Below are positions 1 through 11,213 of a DNA stretch of 64,000 nt, one piece after another. The notes under the pieces are model-generated. The model worked only from the letters and a program-made list of their open reading frames with translations, was not told the origin of the DNA and searched no databases. Each line of letters opens with the position of its first letter. Within the stretch, counting starts at the first letter, position 1. A program made the translations under genes and the position numbers. Source of the stretch: Cordylochernes scorpioides (Eukaryota; Arthropoda; Arachnida; Pseudoscorpiones; Chernetidae); assembly GCA_030710605.1 (NCBI GenBank), contig CP092863.1:110540426-110604425 (forward strand). The letters are read 5' to 3'.

Positions 1-410
1 CATTTTCTCTTCACTTTTAACTCTTTCTTCAGTTCACGGCTTAAGGATACGTAATCTGTGATAAAAAATGCACAATATCAATCAGTATTAACTTCATTTT
101 TGTCAACTTCAATATCTTGTATTTTTGTTTGAAACACCAACTTCTCTTCCCATATTTACTCACCTTTAATTCTTTCTTCAGTTCACGTCATTAGAAATAT
201 GTAATCTATGATGAAAAAAAAATACAATAATAATCAGTATTAACCTTGTCTTTGTCAACTTCAATCATATCTTGTCTTTTTATTTGTAACATCAACTTCT
301 CTACTCATATTCTCTTCACCTTTTACTCTTTCTTCAGTTCACGGCATTAGAAATACGTAATCTGTGATGAAAAAAGTACAATATCAATCAATATTAACAT
401 AAAAGTTTGT
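1..410. repeat. Three direct copies of a ~150-bp repeat
   Basis: A block containing the motif tttcttcagttcacg, then a gtaatctgtgat motif and a run ending in tcagtattaac, recurs at about 25, 173 and 329, giving spacings of 148 and 156 bp. The copies differ by substitutions and short A-run changes. The first copy is cut by the window edge, so the array may extend leftwards. No coding potential or known family was recognised. Confidence 0.75.
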
Positions 411-419
411 TTTATGCTT

Positions 420-1755
420 AAAAGAAACACTCGTGTTTCAAGACTTATATTTCTTAAATATTAACATTGTTTTTGTCAACTTCATCAATAACTTCTCTTT
501 GGAACATCAACTCTATTCAGAGTTACCTTTAATTTATCTTTGTTTACTACAATAATTGTTGGGTGCTGCGCTGCCTGGAGTATAGGAGCTCCATCTATTA
601 TTTCTTCCTGTGGTGAATCTGTATAAGACCGCTGGTCTTAATAAAGCTTTGTGTATGTGTTTACTACATTAACAGACTTTTCTTTTTGATAAAAAAAGTG
701 CTACATCAATCAATATTAACTTCTTTTGAAACAATTTTAATCTTTTTTACTGATTCAATGTTAATTCAGGATTGTTTAGAGTTCTCACTTATGAATTATT
801 TCCTTTAGAAAGTTTGGTGGATTGTTATCGAAACGTGAAGTTTGACATTAAATAAAGAGTAAAAAAGATACTATATTAATTGACAGCACGTTTTCAATCA
901 AATTTCTAACCATAAAGTACGAATTAATCAAAAATTTTCTCTTTTCTTTCATCAATCGTGTATTTTTCTGGAAGAATTGTTTCGTTTCATCTTTATTTTT
1001 CATCATTTTTGTTGGTATCTATTCCGTTTTATTACGTGTGGTATAGGTAGTTATAAAATTACACACACACAACAAACCTTTATTAAGACACACAGGTCTT
1101 ACAGAGGATTCTCCTTGAGGTTACAAGACGGAGAAACCTATGAAAGTGGGAAATATACAAAAGGGTAAAAATGGAGAAAGATTATATACACATGGTAAAT
1201 ATATACAGATTATTATTTGAATGATCCTGTGGAAAATAAGAATATGGATCTGGAAATATGGATGGAAAAAGTGGAGAGCGAAAAGAGGAAAAAAACAGGT
1301 ATTTACATATGGAACATACATATAATGGAACAAGTCAATTTAAGCTCTTCTGCTCACACAGCACAGGTGTATTTATGGAATTAATGAATATAGCTTTATA
1401 ATGTGTGTGTTGTTTATTAATGTTTGTGTACTATTTTTAATCTTATTTAGAATATTTTATTCACTTATTTACCTAACTATTTTTAAAACTTATTTGTACT
1501 TTCAAAAATATTATAGACGCGTATGATTCTTTTTAAAAATTAAACAATTTCTACTGTAATAGTTTCGAATTTTCATAATAGATGGCATGCTAATTCATCA
1601 TATTTTTATTTGTTCTTTGTTTTCTTCATTTCCATTTGTATAAAAGATATTTTTCATAGCGTTGTCTATTTTTATTTTATATCGACTTTTTAAGTCAAAT
1701 TTCCTTCGGTGACAAAGCTACAACACCATGTTCTGCAAACTGAGAAACGTCCACC
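420..1755. other. AT-rich interval without recognised gene
   Basis: No supported gene here. A short hairpin-plus-AATAAA motif at about 606-655 (aagaccgctggtctt followed by aataaag) resembles the units of the array at 6405-7178 and looks like the 3' end of a retroelement. The small open frames at 977-1333 have no recognisable domain. Confidence 0.5.
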
Positions 1756-1760
1756 TAGAG

Positions 1761-1795
1761 ACCATGGTTTCAGGCTATGGCCCTTGTCAGTCTAG
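1761..1795 (-). other. Degenerate hammerhead-like motif (antisense)
   Basis: On the minus strand the order CUGACAA, a short GGCcauaGCC-type stem II and GAAACC is readable. The first box deviates from CUGANGA, so activity is not expected. A related motif lies at 46811-46845. It is probably a decayed end of a hammerhead-bearing element. Confidence 0.35.
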
Positions 1796-1904
1796 GATGG
1801 ACTTTATTCCATGAGAGAGAGATCTACAAGGGATCAAATAGAATCTTCACAATCTACCAAAGATTTAAACATAAGCTTATGTCTATAGTTTACTTAAATA
1901 CCAT

Positions 1905-2112
1905 TTCTAAGATTCCACTCTTCAGTGTAACATATATAAGTAGAATCGTCCAATACCGTTTTAGAGTTCTAAAGAAGCGGTCTGGTAGATTAAATTGGCG
2001 AAACTGCTGGGAGGGTTCAACACTGAAGCGCCAAAACCCTCCCAATATATATTTTTTTATCGTAGTAAGGACAGTAGAAGTTTGTATTGTATATAAAATA
2101 AACATTTGTGCT
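1905..2112 (+). repeat. Interspersed repeat, family also at 33346, 34012, 35175 and 46390
   Basis: The segment containing ggtagattaaattggcgaaa, then a ggagggtt block and cctcccaatat, is seen again (both orientations) near 33346-33440, 35175-35310 and 46390-46565, with a partial copy at 34012-34085. ggagggtt and cctccc can pair to make a short stem. No protein is encoded. It is an uncharacterised short dispersed repeat. Confidence 0.6.
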
Positions 2113-3085
2113 TAAATCCTTTCATTTAAGCATTGTCCCATGTTCTGTATAGATTGTGCCATGTTCTGTTCTAAATATTCATCCTATCGAACTAAACAAA
2201 CCAAGTCACCGCCAAAACATTGTCCCATGTTCTGCATAGATTGTTCCATGTTCTGTTCTAAGTAATCCTACCCCACCAATCAAAACCAAGTCACCGCCAA
2301 CACATTGTTCCATGTTCTGCATAGATTTTTCCATGTTCTGTTCTAAATATTCCTATTCCACCAATCAAAACCAAGTCAGCGCCAACACATTGTCCCATGT
2401 TCTGCATAGATTGTGCCATGTTCTCTCCTAAATATTCCTCTCCCACCAATCAAAACCAAGTCACCGCCAACACATTGTCCCATGTTCTGCTTAGATTGTT
2501 CCATGTTCTCTCCTAAATATTCCTCTCCCACCAATCAAAACCAAGTCACCGCCAACACATTGTCCCATGTTCTGCATAGATTGTTCCATGTTCTCTCCTA
2601 AATATTCCTCTCCCACCAATCAAAACCAAGTCACCGCCAACACATTGTCCCATGTTCTGCATAGATTGTACCATGTTCTCTCCTAAATATTCCTCTCCCA
2701 CCAATCAAAACCAAGTCACCGCCAACACATTGTCCCATGTTCTGCATAGATTGTTCCATGTTCTCTCCTAAATATTCCTCTCCCACCAATCAAAACCAAG
2801 TCACCGCCAACACATTGTCCCATGTTCTGCATAGATTGTGCCATGTTCTCTCCTAAATATTCCTCTCCCACCAATCAAAACCAAGTCACCGCCAACACAT
2901 TGTCCCATGTTCTGCATAGATTGTTCCATGTTCTCTCCTAAATATTCTTATCCTACCAATCAAAACCAAGTCACCGCCAACACATTGTCCCATGTTCTGC
3001 ATAGATTGTTCCATGTTATCTCTTAAATATTCCTATTCTACCAATCAAAACCAAGTCACCGCCAACACATTGTCCTGTCATCTCT
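2113..3085. repeat. 85-bp tandem satellite, ~11 copies
   Basis: The motif accaatcaaaaccaagtcac recurs at 2445, 2530 and 2615, an exact 85-bp period. Each unit also carries two ccatgttct blocks. Early copies (2115-2400) are more divergent and central ones nearly identical. Short open frames across it merely reflect the repeat. No link to a known RNA or element was recognised. Confidence 0.9.
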
Positions 3086-3324
3086 CCCCAGATAACCAAC
3101 AAGACCCATAAAAAACACGGATTGATTTTCCAATCACTAATCAAGTATCGGAATGAAGAAAAAAGTTATCAGCTAAACCTCCCCCCAGCTGTCACGACAC
3201 AGTCACCCGCCCTGGCGACAAATTACATTGTCAATATAACGGCACAAGCTCTGAAGAAAGATTTATCTTTTTACTAATAGTTTTTTTTAATCTATCCTGA
3301 TATAGTATAGGTAGTTTAACTCAT

Positions 3325-4920
3325 GATATTCATGGTAGATTGACGGCTACGACTGGATTTTACTGTATATACACTACATGTCTACACGTGTAGTGCCAGG
3401 CTATGATATTCATGGTAGATTAACGGCTACGATTGTATTTTACTGTATATACACCACATGTCTACACGTGTAGTGCCAGGCTATGATATTCATGGTAGAT
3501 TAACGGCTACGATTGTATTTTACTGTATATACACCACATGTCTTCACGTGTAGTGCCAGGCTATGATATTCATGGTAGATTAACGGCTACGACTGTATTT
3601 TACTGTATATACACTACATGTCTACACGTGTAGTGCCAGGCTATGATATTCATGGTAGATTAACGGCTACGATTGTATTTTACTGTATATACACCACATG
3701 TCTTCACGTGTAGTGCCAGGCTATGATATTCATGGTAGATTAACGGCTACGACTGTATTTTACTGTATATACACTACATGTCTACACGTGTAGTGCCAGG
3801 CTATGATATTCATGGTAGATTAACGGCTACGACTGTATTTTACTGTATATACACTACATGTCTACACGTGTGGTGCCAGGCTATGATATTCATGGTAGAT
3901 TAACGGCTACGACTGTATTTTACTGTATATACACTACATGTCTACACGTGTAGTGCCAGACTATGATATTCATGGTAGATTAACGGCTACGACTGTATTT
4001 TACTGTATATACACTACATGTCTGCACGTGTGGTGCCAGGCTATGATATTCATGGTAGATTAACGGCTACGACTGTATTTTACTGTATATACACCACATG
4101 TCTTCACGTGTAGTGCCAGGCTATGATATTCATGGTAGATTAACGGCTACGACTGTATTTTACTGTATATACACTACATGTCTACACGTGTAGTGCCAGG
4201 CTATGATATTCATGGTAGATTAACGGCTACGACTGTATTTTACTGTATATACACTACATGTCTGCACGTGTGGTGCCAGGCTATGATATTCATGGTAGAT
4301 TAACGGCTACGACTGTATTTTACTGTATATACACTACATGTCTACACGTGTAGTGCCAGACTATGATATTCATGGTAGATTAACGGCTACGACTGTATTT
4401 TACTGTATATACACTACATGTCTACACGTGTAGTGCCAGGCTATGATATTCATGGTAGCTTAACGGCTACGACTGTATTTTACTGTATATACACTACATG
4501 TCTACACGTGTGGTGCCAGGCTATGATATTCATGCTGGGTAGAGGGTTGTGACTTATTATAAGTACACTACATGTCTACACATATAACACCAGGCCATGA
4601 TATTCATGGTGGGTAGGGGGTTGTGACTTATTGTAAGTACGCCGCATGTCTACTCGTGTAACATCAGGCCATGATATTCATGGTGGGTAGAATATTGCAA
4701 CAACTTGTACTGTAATTACACCATATGTCTACACATGTTAGATCAGGCCATGATAATCATGGTGGTTAGGGGGGTTGTGACTTATTGTAAGTACGCTGCA
4801 TGTCTACACATTTACCACCAAACTATGATATTCATGGTTAGTAGGGGGTTGAGACTTATTGTAAGTGTACCACATGTCTACACATGTTACATCAGGCCAT
4901 GATATTCATGGTAGGTAGTA
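3325..4920. repeat. 80-bp satellite related to the SINE 3' tail
   Basis: Units beginning ctatgatattcatggtagat recur every 80 bp (3401, 3481, 3561 and on to about 4520), followed by several diverged units to 4920 containing gggtag and ttattgtaagtac. The unit aligns along its length with the reverse complement of the tail of the tRNA-derived SINEs in this window: catgat-atcatgg, then an act..tttactgta block, then acatgtctacacgtg. The diverged right-hand units are closer to the SINE than the homogenised left ones. Confidence 0.9.
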
Positions 4921-5600
4921 GCCCTATATATGTAACTACATATATGAAGATAGGTTAAATAAACATAGTAAAATATTGTAAATTTATATATTGTAGTGAG
5001 GGTTATGTGTGGTATCTTTGTTTATTTCCATCGCTAACATTTGAATATAACAAGTTATTTATGTAAGGGACCCTATATATGCAACTTCATATGTAAATAA
5101 GATAAACATAGTGAAATATTGGAATTTTATATTGTATTGAGGATGTGCATTTTGCGCATGATATTTTTGCCATATTCCGTCTACCAACCGCTCCAAATAT
5201 ATACCTAACAAATCATATACGTTAGTAATATACTATATGCAACTAGATATGTAAATATGTAGCGAAATATAGATAGCGCCCTGGTCGCCTCAAGAGGAAG
5301 AAGGGAAACTTTCTATTTGGGATTATCCCCAATCTAAGAGGATTAACTTGAGAAGAGGGGAATAAAAAAATCGATAAAATTGTTTTTAATTAGAATGAAA
5401 TTGTGAAAATATTTCTCTCCAATCGATATTTTTTTAATTATTCACACCAAAATAAAGTGTGTGTGGTGATTTGTATTCAAGGGAGCTTTGAAACCCCAGT
5501 TACTGGTCTTTCTTTTACAAACAATCCACACCTCCTTGTCTTTTTATTTACATTTATCTACTTATTATATAATAAAAGACATATATTGGATTGAATAAAA
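4921..5600. other. AT-rich interval, no recognised gene
   Basis: Contains a loosely repeated ~140-bp segment (ccctatatatg..aactacatat..taaataaacatagt at 4922, 5071 and about 5229). A small open frame at 5403-5594 has no recognisable domain. No supported gene. Confidence 0.4.
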
Positions 5601-5609
5601 TATTTATTT

Positions 5610-5652
5610 GCCAATATTTCGGTTGGCTGAATGCCAACCTTTATCAAGGCAT
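5610..5652 (-). other. Degenerate hammerhead / Penelope-like element end
   Basis: Read on the minus strand: UUGAUAAAGG, a GGUUGGC..GCCAACC stem, then GAAAUAUUGGC. This is the layout of hammerhead-bearing Penelope-like termini, but the first box is not CUGANGA. It is likely an inactive relic. Confidence 0.35.
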
Positions 5653-5810
5653 TACATTTTTGTATAAACAAACTCAGCGCCGCATACTTATAAACACAAA
5701 ATGATTATAAAAGTAAAAAATCGACAAATTGTATTATGTTTCTACATTATAATTCGGAAAGCTTTCGAGTTGTAGCTCTTCTTTGAGCATCCTTTAATTA
5801 TTATTATTAT

Positions 5811-6043
5811 CCCGCATTGGGAACTTTTTTTTTCTAATTAAAAAAAAAAAGCTCAAATGGCCCTCGAATCTTGTAAAAGTCCAACCCCCACCAGCGAGTG
5901 CAAGTAACCAAATGCGGATCTATCACATTTGTAAATGCAAAGTCGAACTGCTTTTAACATGTGTAGACATGTGGTGTACTTACAGTAAAAGCAGTCGCTA
6001 ACTACCCACCATGATTATCATGGCCTGTACCACGTGTACTAGT
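5811..6043 (+). mobile_element. tRNA-derived SINE, 5'-truncated
   Basis: Carries the body shared by the family: cccgcattggga, an A-rich tract, agtccaacccccaccagcg, acatgtgtagacatgtgg, and the 3' end gtaccacgtgtactag. The tRNA-like head with boxes A and B is missing. Compare the fuller copies at 7441, 24755, 34739, 45801 and 46995. Confidence 0.75.
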
Positions 6044-6404
6044 TGAATCCATGTTAAAACGACCTATGAAATCAGTGAGAAACTTTCTTGTTCAACTTGT
6101 CAAGAAAAGAAATACATCTTACTTATTCACTGCTACCTTGACAAGAGATATGATTGGTGGATTGACAATAACATCATTTATCAACATCTTATTTGATTGG
6201 TTAACAATAGTCACGTGTGTCCGCCTATGCAATTTGAAACGCTTTCAACCGAAACCAATATGTAAATTTGAAAAAAAAAAAAATCCAATATCATTTTTTT
6301 TTCTAATGAACGGATTTTTTTATTAAGGGAATGATAATAAAAATAATAATATCATATTACTTATTACTATATTATTACTATTATTCCTGTATGTATCCTA
6401 CATT

Positions 6405-7178
6405 TCGGTGTACTTGGAGAATCTGTATATAAGACTAAAAGGTCTTAATAAAGGTATTGATTGATACTTTTTTTCTGTATCTCTCAGGAGAATCTGTATA
6501 TAAGACTAAAGGTCTTAATAAAAACATTGATTGATACTCCTTTTCTGTATCTCTCAGGAGAATCTGTATATAAGACTAAAAGGTCTTAATAAAGGTATTG
6601 ATTGATACTCCTTTTCTGTATCTCTCAGGAGAATCTGTATATAAGACTAAAGGTCTTAATAAAGGTATTGATTGATACTCCTTTTCTGTATCTCTCAGGA
6701 GAATCTGTATATAAGACTAAAGGTCTTAATAAAGGTATTGATTGATTGATACTCCTTTTCTGTATCTCCCAGGAGAATCTGTATATAAGACTAAAGGTCT
6801 TAATAAAGGTATTGATTGATACTCCTTTTCTGTATCTCTCAGGAAAAACTGTATATAAGACTAAAGGTCTTAATAAAGGTATTGATTGATTGATACTCCT
6901 TTTCTGTATCTCTCAGGAGAATCTGTATATAAGACTAAATGTCTTAATAAAGGTATTGATTGATTGATACTCCTTTTCTGTATCTCTCAGGAGAATCTGT
7001 ATATAAGACTAAAGGTCTTAATAAAGGTATTGATTGATACTCCTTTTCTGTATCTCTCAGGAGAATCTGTATATAAGACTAAAGGTCTTAATAAAGGTAT
7101 TGATTGATACTCCTTTTCTGTATCTCTCAGGAGAATCTGTATACAAGACTAAAGGTCTTAATAAAGGTATTGGTTGAT
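6405..7178 (+). repeat. 70-bp array of hairpin-AATAAA units, ~11 copies
   Basis: The unit gagaatctgtatataagac..gtcttaataaagg..tgatactccttttctgtatctctcag repeats about every 70 bp, with some 4-bp gatt expansions. Each unit has a perfect 6-bp stem (taagac/gtctta) directly followed by AATAAA and (gatt)n. A stem-loop followed by a short simple repeat is typical of some LINE/SINE 3' ends, so the array may be a tandemised retroelement tail. Confidence 0.85.
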
Positions 7179-7440
7179 GTAGCCTACATTGTACGGAGGT
7201 GAACCAACATACCCGAAACAGGGGACAGAGATTGATTTAAAGATAGATCAAGTCATTTATTAATCGGAGAGTGAAATATGTGATTGATGAATGGCCATTA
7301 CCTATAGGGTGTCAGTGAATAATTAATTAATAACATTTGACCCTGGACCAACGCTGTTACTTACTATACCTGTAAATAGATATTGTTGTAGGGAATAGCT
7401 TGCTTTTATAAAATGTTTTCTTATCCGTGTTTAGTAATAA

Positions 7441-7727
7441 AGTCGGTGGAAGGCTGGTTAAACCGTTTGGTTTTCGATTCCCGGGTTCGATTCCCACATT
7501 GGACACTTTTTTCTGTTTAAAAAAAAATGCTCCAATGGCCCCCGATTCTTGCAAAAGTCCAACCCCACCAGCGAGTGCAAGTAACCAAACGAGGCTCTGA
7601 CACATGTGTAAGTGCAAAGTCGAACTGCTTTTCACATGTGTAGACATGTGGTGCGCTTACAGTAAAAAGCAGTCGCTAACTACCCACCATGATTATCATG
7701 GCCTGTACCACGTGTACTAGGGATAAA
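7441..7727 (+). mobile_element. tRNA-derived SINE
   Basis: The head contains a box A-like tcggtggaaggctgg and a box B gggttcgattccc. A T-rich/A-rich tract, the conserved ccaccagcgagtgcaagtaacc block and the 3' end gtaccacgtgtactagggat follow. These are the Pol III internal-promoter features expected of a tRNA-derived SINE. Its tail is homologous to the 80-bp satellite at 3325-4920. Confidence 0.85.
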
Positions 7728-9520
7728 CAAAAAAAAAGTAATAAAGTTTTAATAAAAGAGAAATTACACAAGACATAAAGACGAATTTATTTTACTTATA
7801 AACATTTATACAAGTTTTCGATCAATACGCCTTTCTACGGGTACAATATATTAAATAGATACAAGTGGTAACACTGTTTATATAATATACTCATAGACAA
7901 AACGTAAGGAAGTTGTTATAGGAAGTTTCATTGCTTAATATAGAATTAATTATGTCAAAATTCTATATATTACTATAAATGATAAAAATAAAGAACAAAT
8001 ATTTATATACAATGTTTTAAAAACCAACTAAAAGAAAAACATATTTTTAAATTTAATATAAAATTAAACACAAATAAATATTTTCAATTCATTACCAAAC
8101 GACTATACTTAAATAAGAAACCTTCATTTAAAATCAATTCTTTATTTTAAAATATCGTAAAAATATATATATATATATATAAAAGAAAGCTTTATTAATT
8201 TATTTTTCTAACTTTCTAAAGCTAAATATTCAGGTATGAATATATCGTTTGCAATTAATATCAATTCAATATATAGTTTGAAATTTTGGAATTTATATAT
8301 ACGTCTACAGACATATTAATTTCAAATGTGTTTTTCTAATAATTTTCAATTTATCCATTTTTCAAAAATTTTTGAAATAATTATATAAGAAATAATAAAA
8401 ATAAAAGTAATAAATATATTTTTATAAACGAATTAAACACAAAATTTGTTTAAAATCATTTTATCGACTCATGCGTGTAAAGCTTTAACCCTAAAATCGT
8501 CGATTGCTCTGCCATCTATACACGGAATTTAGAATTATTTAAATTTTATCGAACGCATTTTAATTTTCCTCTTTTATTTTAATTAGAAATATATTTCACA
8601 AAATTATATATCAAATTATTTTTATTTTTTAAAATTAATAAAAATATATTTATTATATTTAGAAAGAATAATATTTTAGAATTTATAATTCATTTTAAAA
8701 AGAGCGTCTTTAAAAATATTTATACCGAGTTATTAAAAAAAAGCAGGCGATTGTATAAAAACAAAAATCCAAATAACGTCTACAATGCCAAGTGCCACTG
8801 GAGCTGTCGCAAGCTTCTTGCTATTGGCCAGAATCTGACCAATAAACACAGCGATCTTTGCCATTGGCCATTTGTCGTTTCGCAATATTCTGTCTCGTGT
8901 CCCCCCCTACGTCAATCAATAATCACACTGCCATCTATCGAGATCCAATGGAATTATTTTTTTATTTTATGTGAGAAATTCCAAAAAATAATTTTTTTGA
9001 GCGTTGTTTGAAACCTTAATTTGACTATATACCTTTTGTTATTTTTTAACCTATATTTTATATTATTATTATTACAAAATATTTTCTTTAAAAATACAAA
9101 GTTTCACATGAATATTTTAAAATATATTACTTTTTTTTACGTTATTATTAATGATTTTTTTTTAAAAACTCGATATATTTTAAAGGATTTTTTTATACTT
9201 TTAAAAAATCTACTCATCCTATTTTTTATAATATATATATATATATATTTATTAATTAAAATTTTAAAATATTTTATTTCCTTCATCTATTTTTACCCCT
9301 TTTTTTTCTCCCCAAGTTGAAGGTTTTTTAACCGTTTCTCTCTAAAAAAAATGCATACGAACCATTTTTAAAGTAATAGTTGTATGTAAATATAATTTAT
9401 TTATTAATATTTTTGTAGAAAAAGTTCATTATTACCTTTATAAAATGTAGTAATCCTGAATTTAAGTAAAAAATAATGGTTTACATGATTGGGGTATAAT
9501 ACCTAGAAAATATGTAAATA
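7728..9520. other. Strongly AT-rich interval, no gene
   Basis: Mostly A/T homopolymers and (AT)n. Open frames at 8751-9320 are compositional. The only less AT-rich part is about 8780-8945, with two inverted CCAAT-type motifs (ctattggcc, gccattggcc) and an intervening ccaataaac. It could be regulatory, but nothing else supports that. Confidence 0.45.
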
Positions 9521-9523
9521 TAC

Positions 9524-10470
9524 ACTCATGGACAAAACTTAAGGAAGTTGTACCATTTAGTATGTATATCGGGATTGAGACAATAACTCTGAAAGATATA
9601 CTCATGGACAAAACTTAAGGAAGTTGTACCATTTAGTATGTATATCGGGATTGAGACAATAACTCTGAAAGATATACTCATGGACAAAACTTAAGGAAGT
9701 TGTACCATTTAGTATGTATATCGGGATTCAGACAATAACTCTGAAAGATACACTCATGGACAAAACTTAAGGAAGTTGTACCATTTAGTATGTATATCGG
9801 GATTGAGACAATAACTCTGAAAGATATACTCATGGACAAAACTTAAGGAAGTTTTACCATTTAGTATGTATATCGGGATTGAGACAATAACTCTGAAAGA
9901 TATACTCATGGACAAAACTTAAGGAAGTTGTATCTTTTAGCATGTATATCGGGATTCAGACAATAACCCTGAAAGATACACTCATGTACAAAACTTAAGG
10001 AAGTTGTACCTTTTAGCATGTATCTCGGGATTGAGACAATAACTCTGAAAGATGCACTCATGGACAAAACTTAAGGAAGTTGTACCTTTTAGCATGTATA
10101 TCGGGATTGAGACAATAACTCTGAAAGATACACTCATGGACAAAACTTAAGGAAGTTGTACCTTTTAGCATGTATATCGGGATTGAGACAATAACTCTGA
10201 AAGATGCACTCATGGACAAAACTTAAGGAAGTTGTACCTTTTAGCATGTATATCGGGATTGAGACAATAACTCTGAAAGATACACTCATGGACAAAACTT
10301 AAGGAAGGTATACCTTTCACCATGTATATCGGGATTCAGACAATAACTCTGAAAGATATTACAGTGACTTTTATTGAAGACATACGAGATAACCGAGTGT
10401 GAACAAAATTGCTTCTGTCTCCGTCAAAAAAAGTAGACGACCGGTGACATCAAAGACTTTCTACTTTTAT
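9524..10470 (+). mobile_element. Mariner-type MITE with internal 74-bp tandem array
   Basis: About 11 units starting cactcatggacaaaactt with an internal catgtatatcgggatt block repeat every 74 bp, then run into a unique right part (ttacagtgac, gaagacatacgagataacc, an A-run, gacatcaaagac). This right part ends with a decayed copy of the inverted terminus (tccattagtgta). The complete short form at 19886-20097 shows inverted ends and TA flanks, as in Tc1/mariner-type MITEs. Confidence 0.8.
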
Positions 10471-11213
10471 AATTTTTGTCCATTAGTGTAAATGAAGAGA
10501 GAGAATATATAAATCCCATCTGAACTTTTTTTTTTTCTTTCTATGTTTTTCCAAACGTTTCTGTAACATATAGTGTCGCTTTTTGTCAAAGAAGACATTC
10601 GATGTGGTTATAGACTAGCTCATTTGATGTATATATGTAAATCAAAACACACACACAACGTGTTTTCGCTTTTAAGTTTGCATTTAAACCAAAGGTGAAC
10701 AAAAGAGTTAAAATTTCGGAGATATGCAAATAAGTACACATGTGCTAAGATGTAATCGAATATGTAATTACAGCCTACAGTGTGATATCATATGCAACTT
10801 TTTCGTTATCTTCTTTTATACTTCTATTTTATAGAAGGGCATTGTTTTTTATGTATTGAGAAAAAAATTGTTGGTTTTTCTAGTCTTTCATCTTCGTCTT
10901 TTATCCCTTTATATCAAATTTGTGTTCTTTCCTGACTGTGATTTGTTTTGAGCTACTGATGAGAGTTTTGTCAACTTGTACTGTACGTTCTATAGTTGGG
11001 TAGAAAAGTTGAGAATATCGTTGGAAAACTGAAACAGAAGATAACTAGAAGACACACAGAGGTTGTTATATCTCTCCACCAATACTGTATGTAACTGTAT
11101 TTACATATTGGTACTTTATACCTTTGTTTAACCATTGTCTCGCTCTTTCTTTGACTCTGGGACGTGCCATTTAAAACGTGATGTCTTAATAAACTACGTT
11201 TGTTGTTTTTAAT
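10471..11213. other. Interval without recognised gene
   Basis: AT-rich sequence with no open frame of note and no recognised repeat. A cttaataaac motif at about 11185 precedes the U6-like array. Confidence 0.4.

Noticed and set aside
2413-3026. Short open frames with repeated Pro/Ser peptides
   Set aside because: They are readings of the 85-bp satellite.
3325-4920. CRISPR-like array
   Set aside because: Units are contiguous satellite repeats without unique spacers, in a eukaryotic genome.
9021-9320. 99-residue Phe/Ile/Leu-rich open frame
   Set aside because: Compositional: T-rich DNA read in a stop-poor phase.
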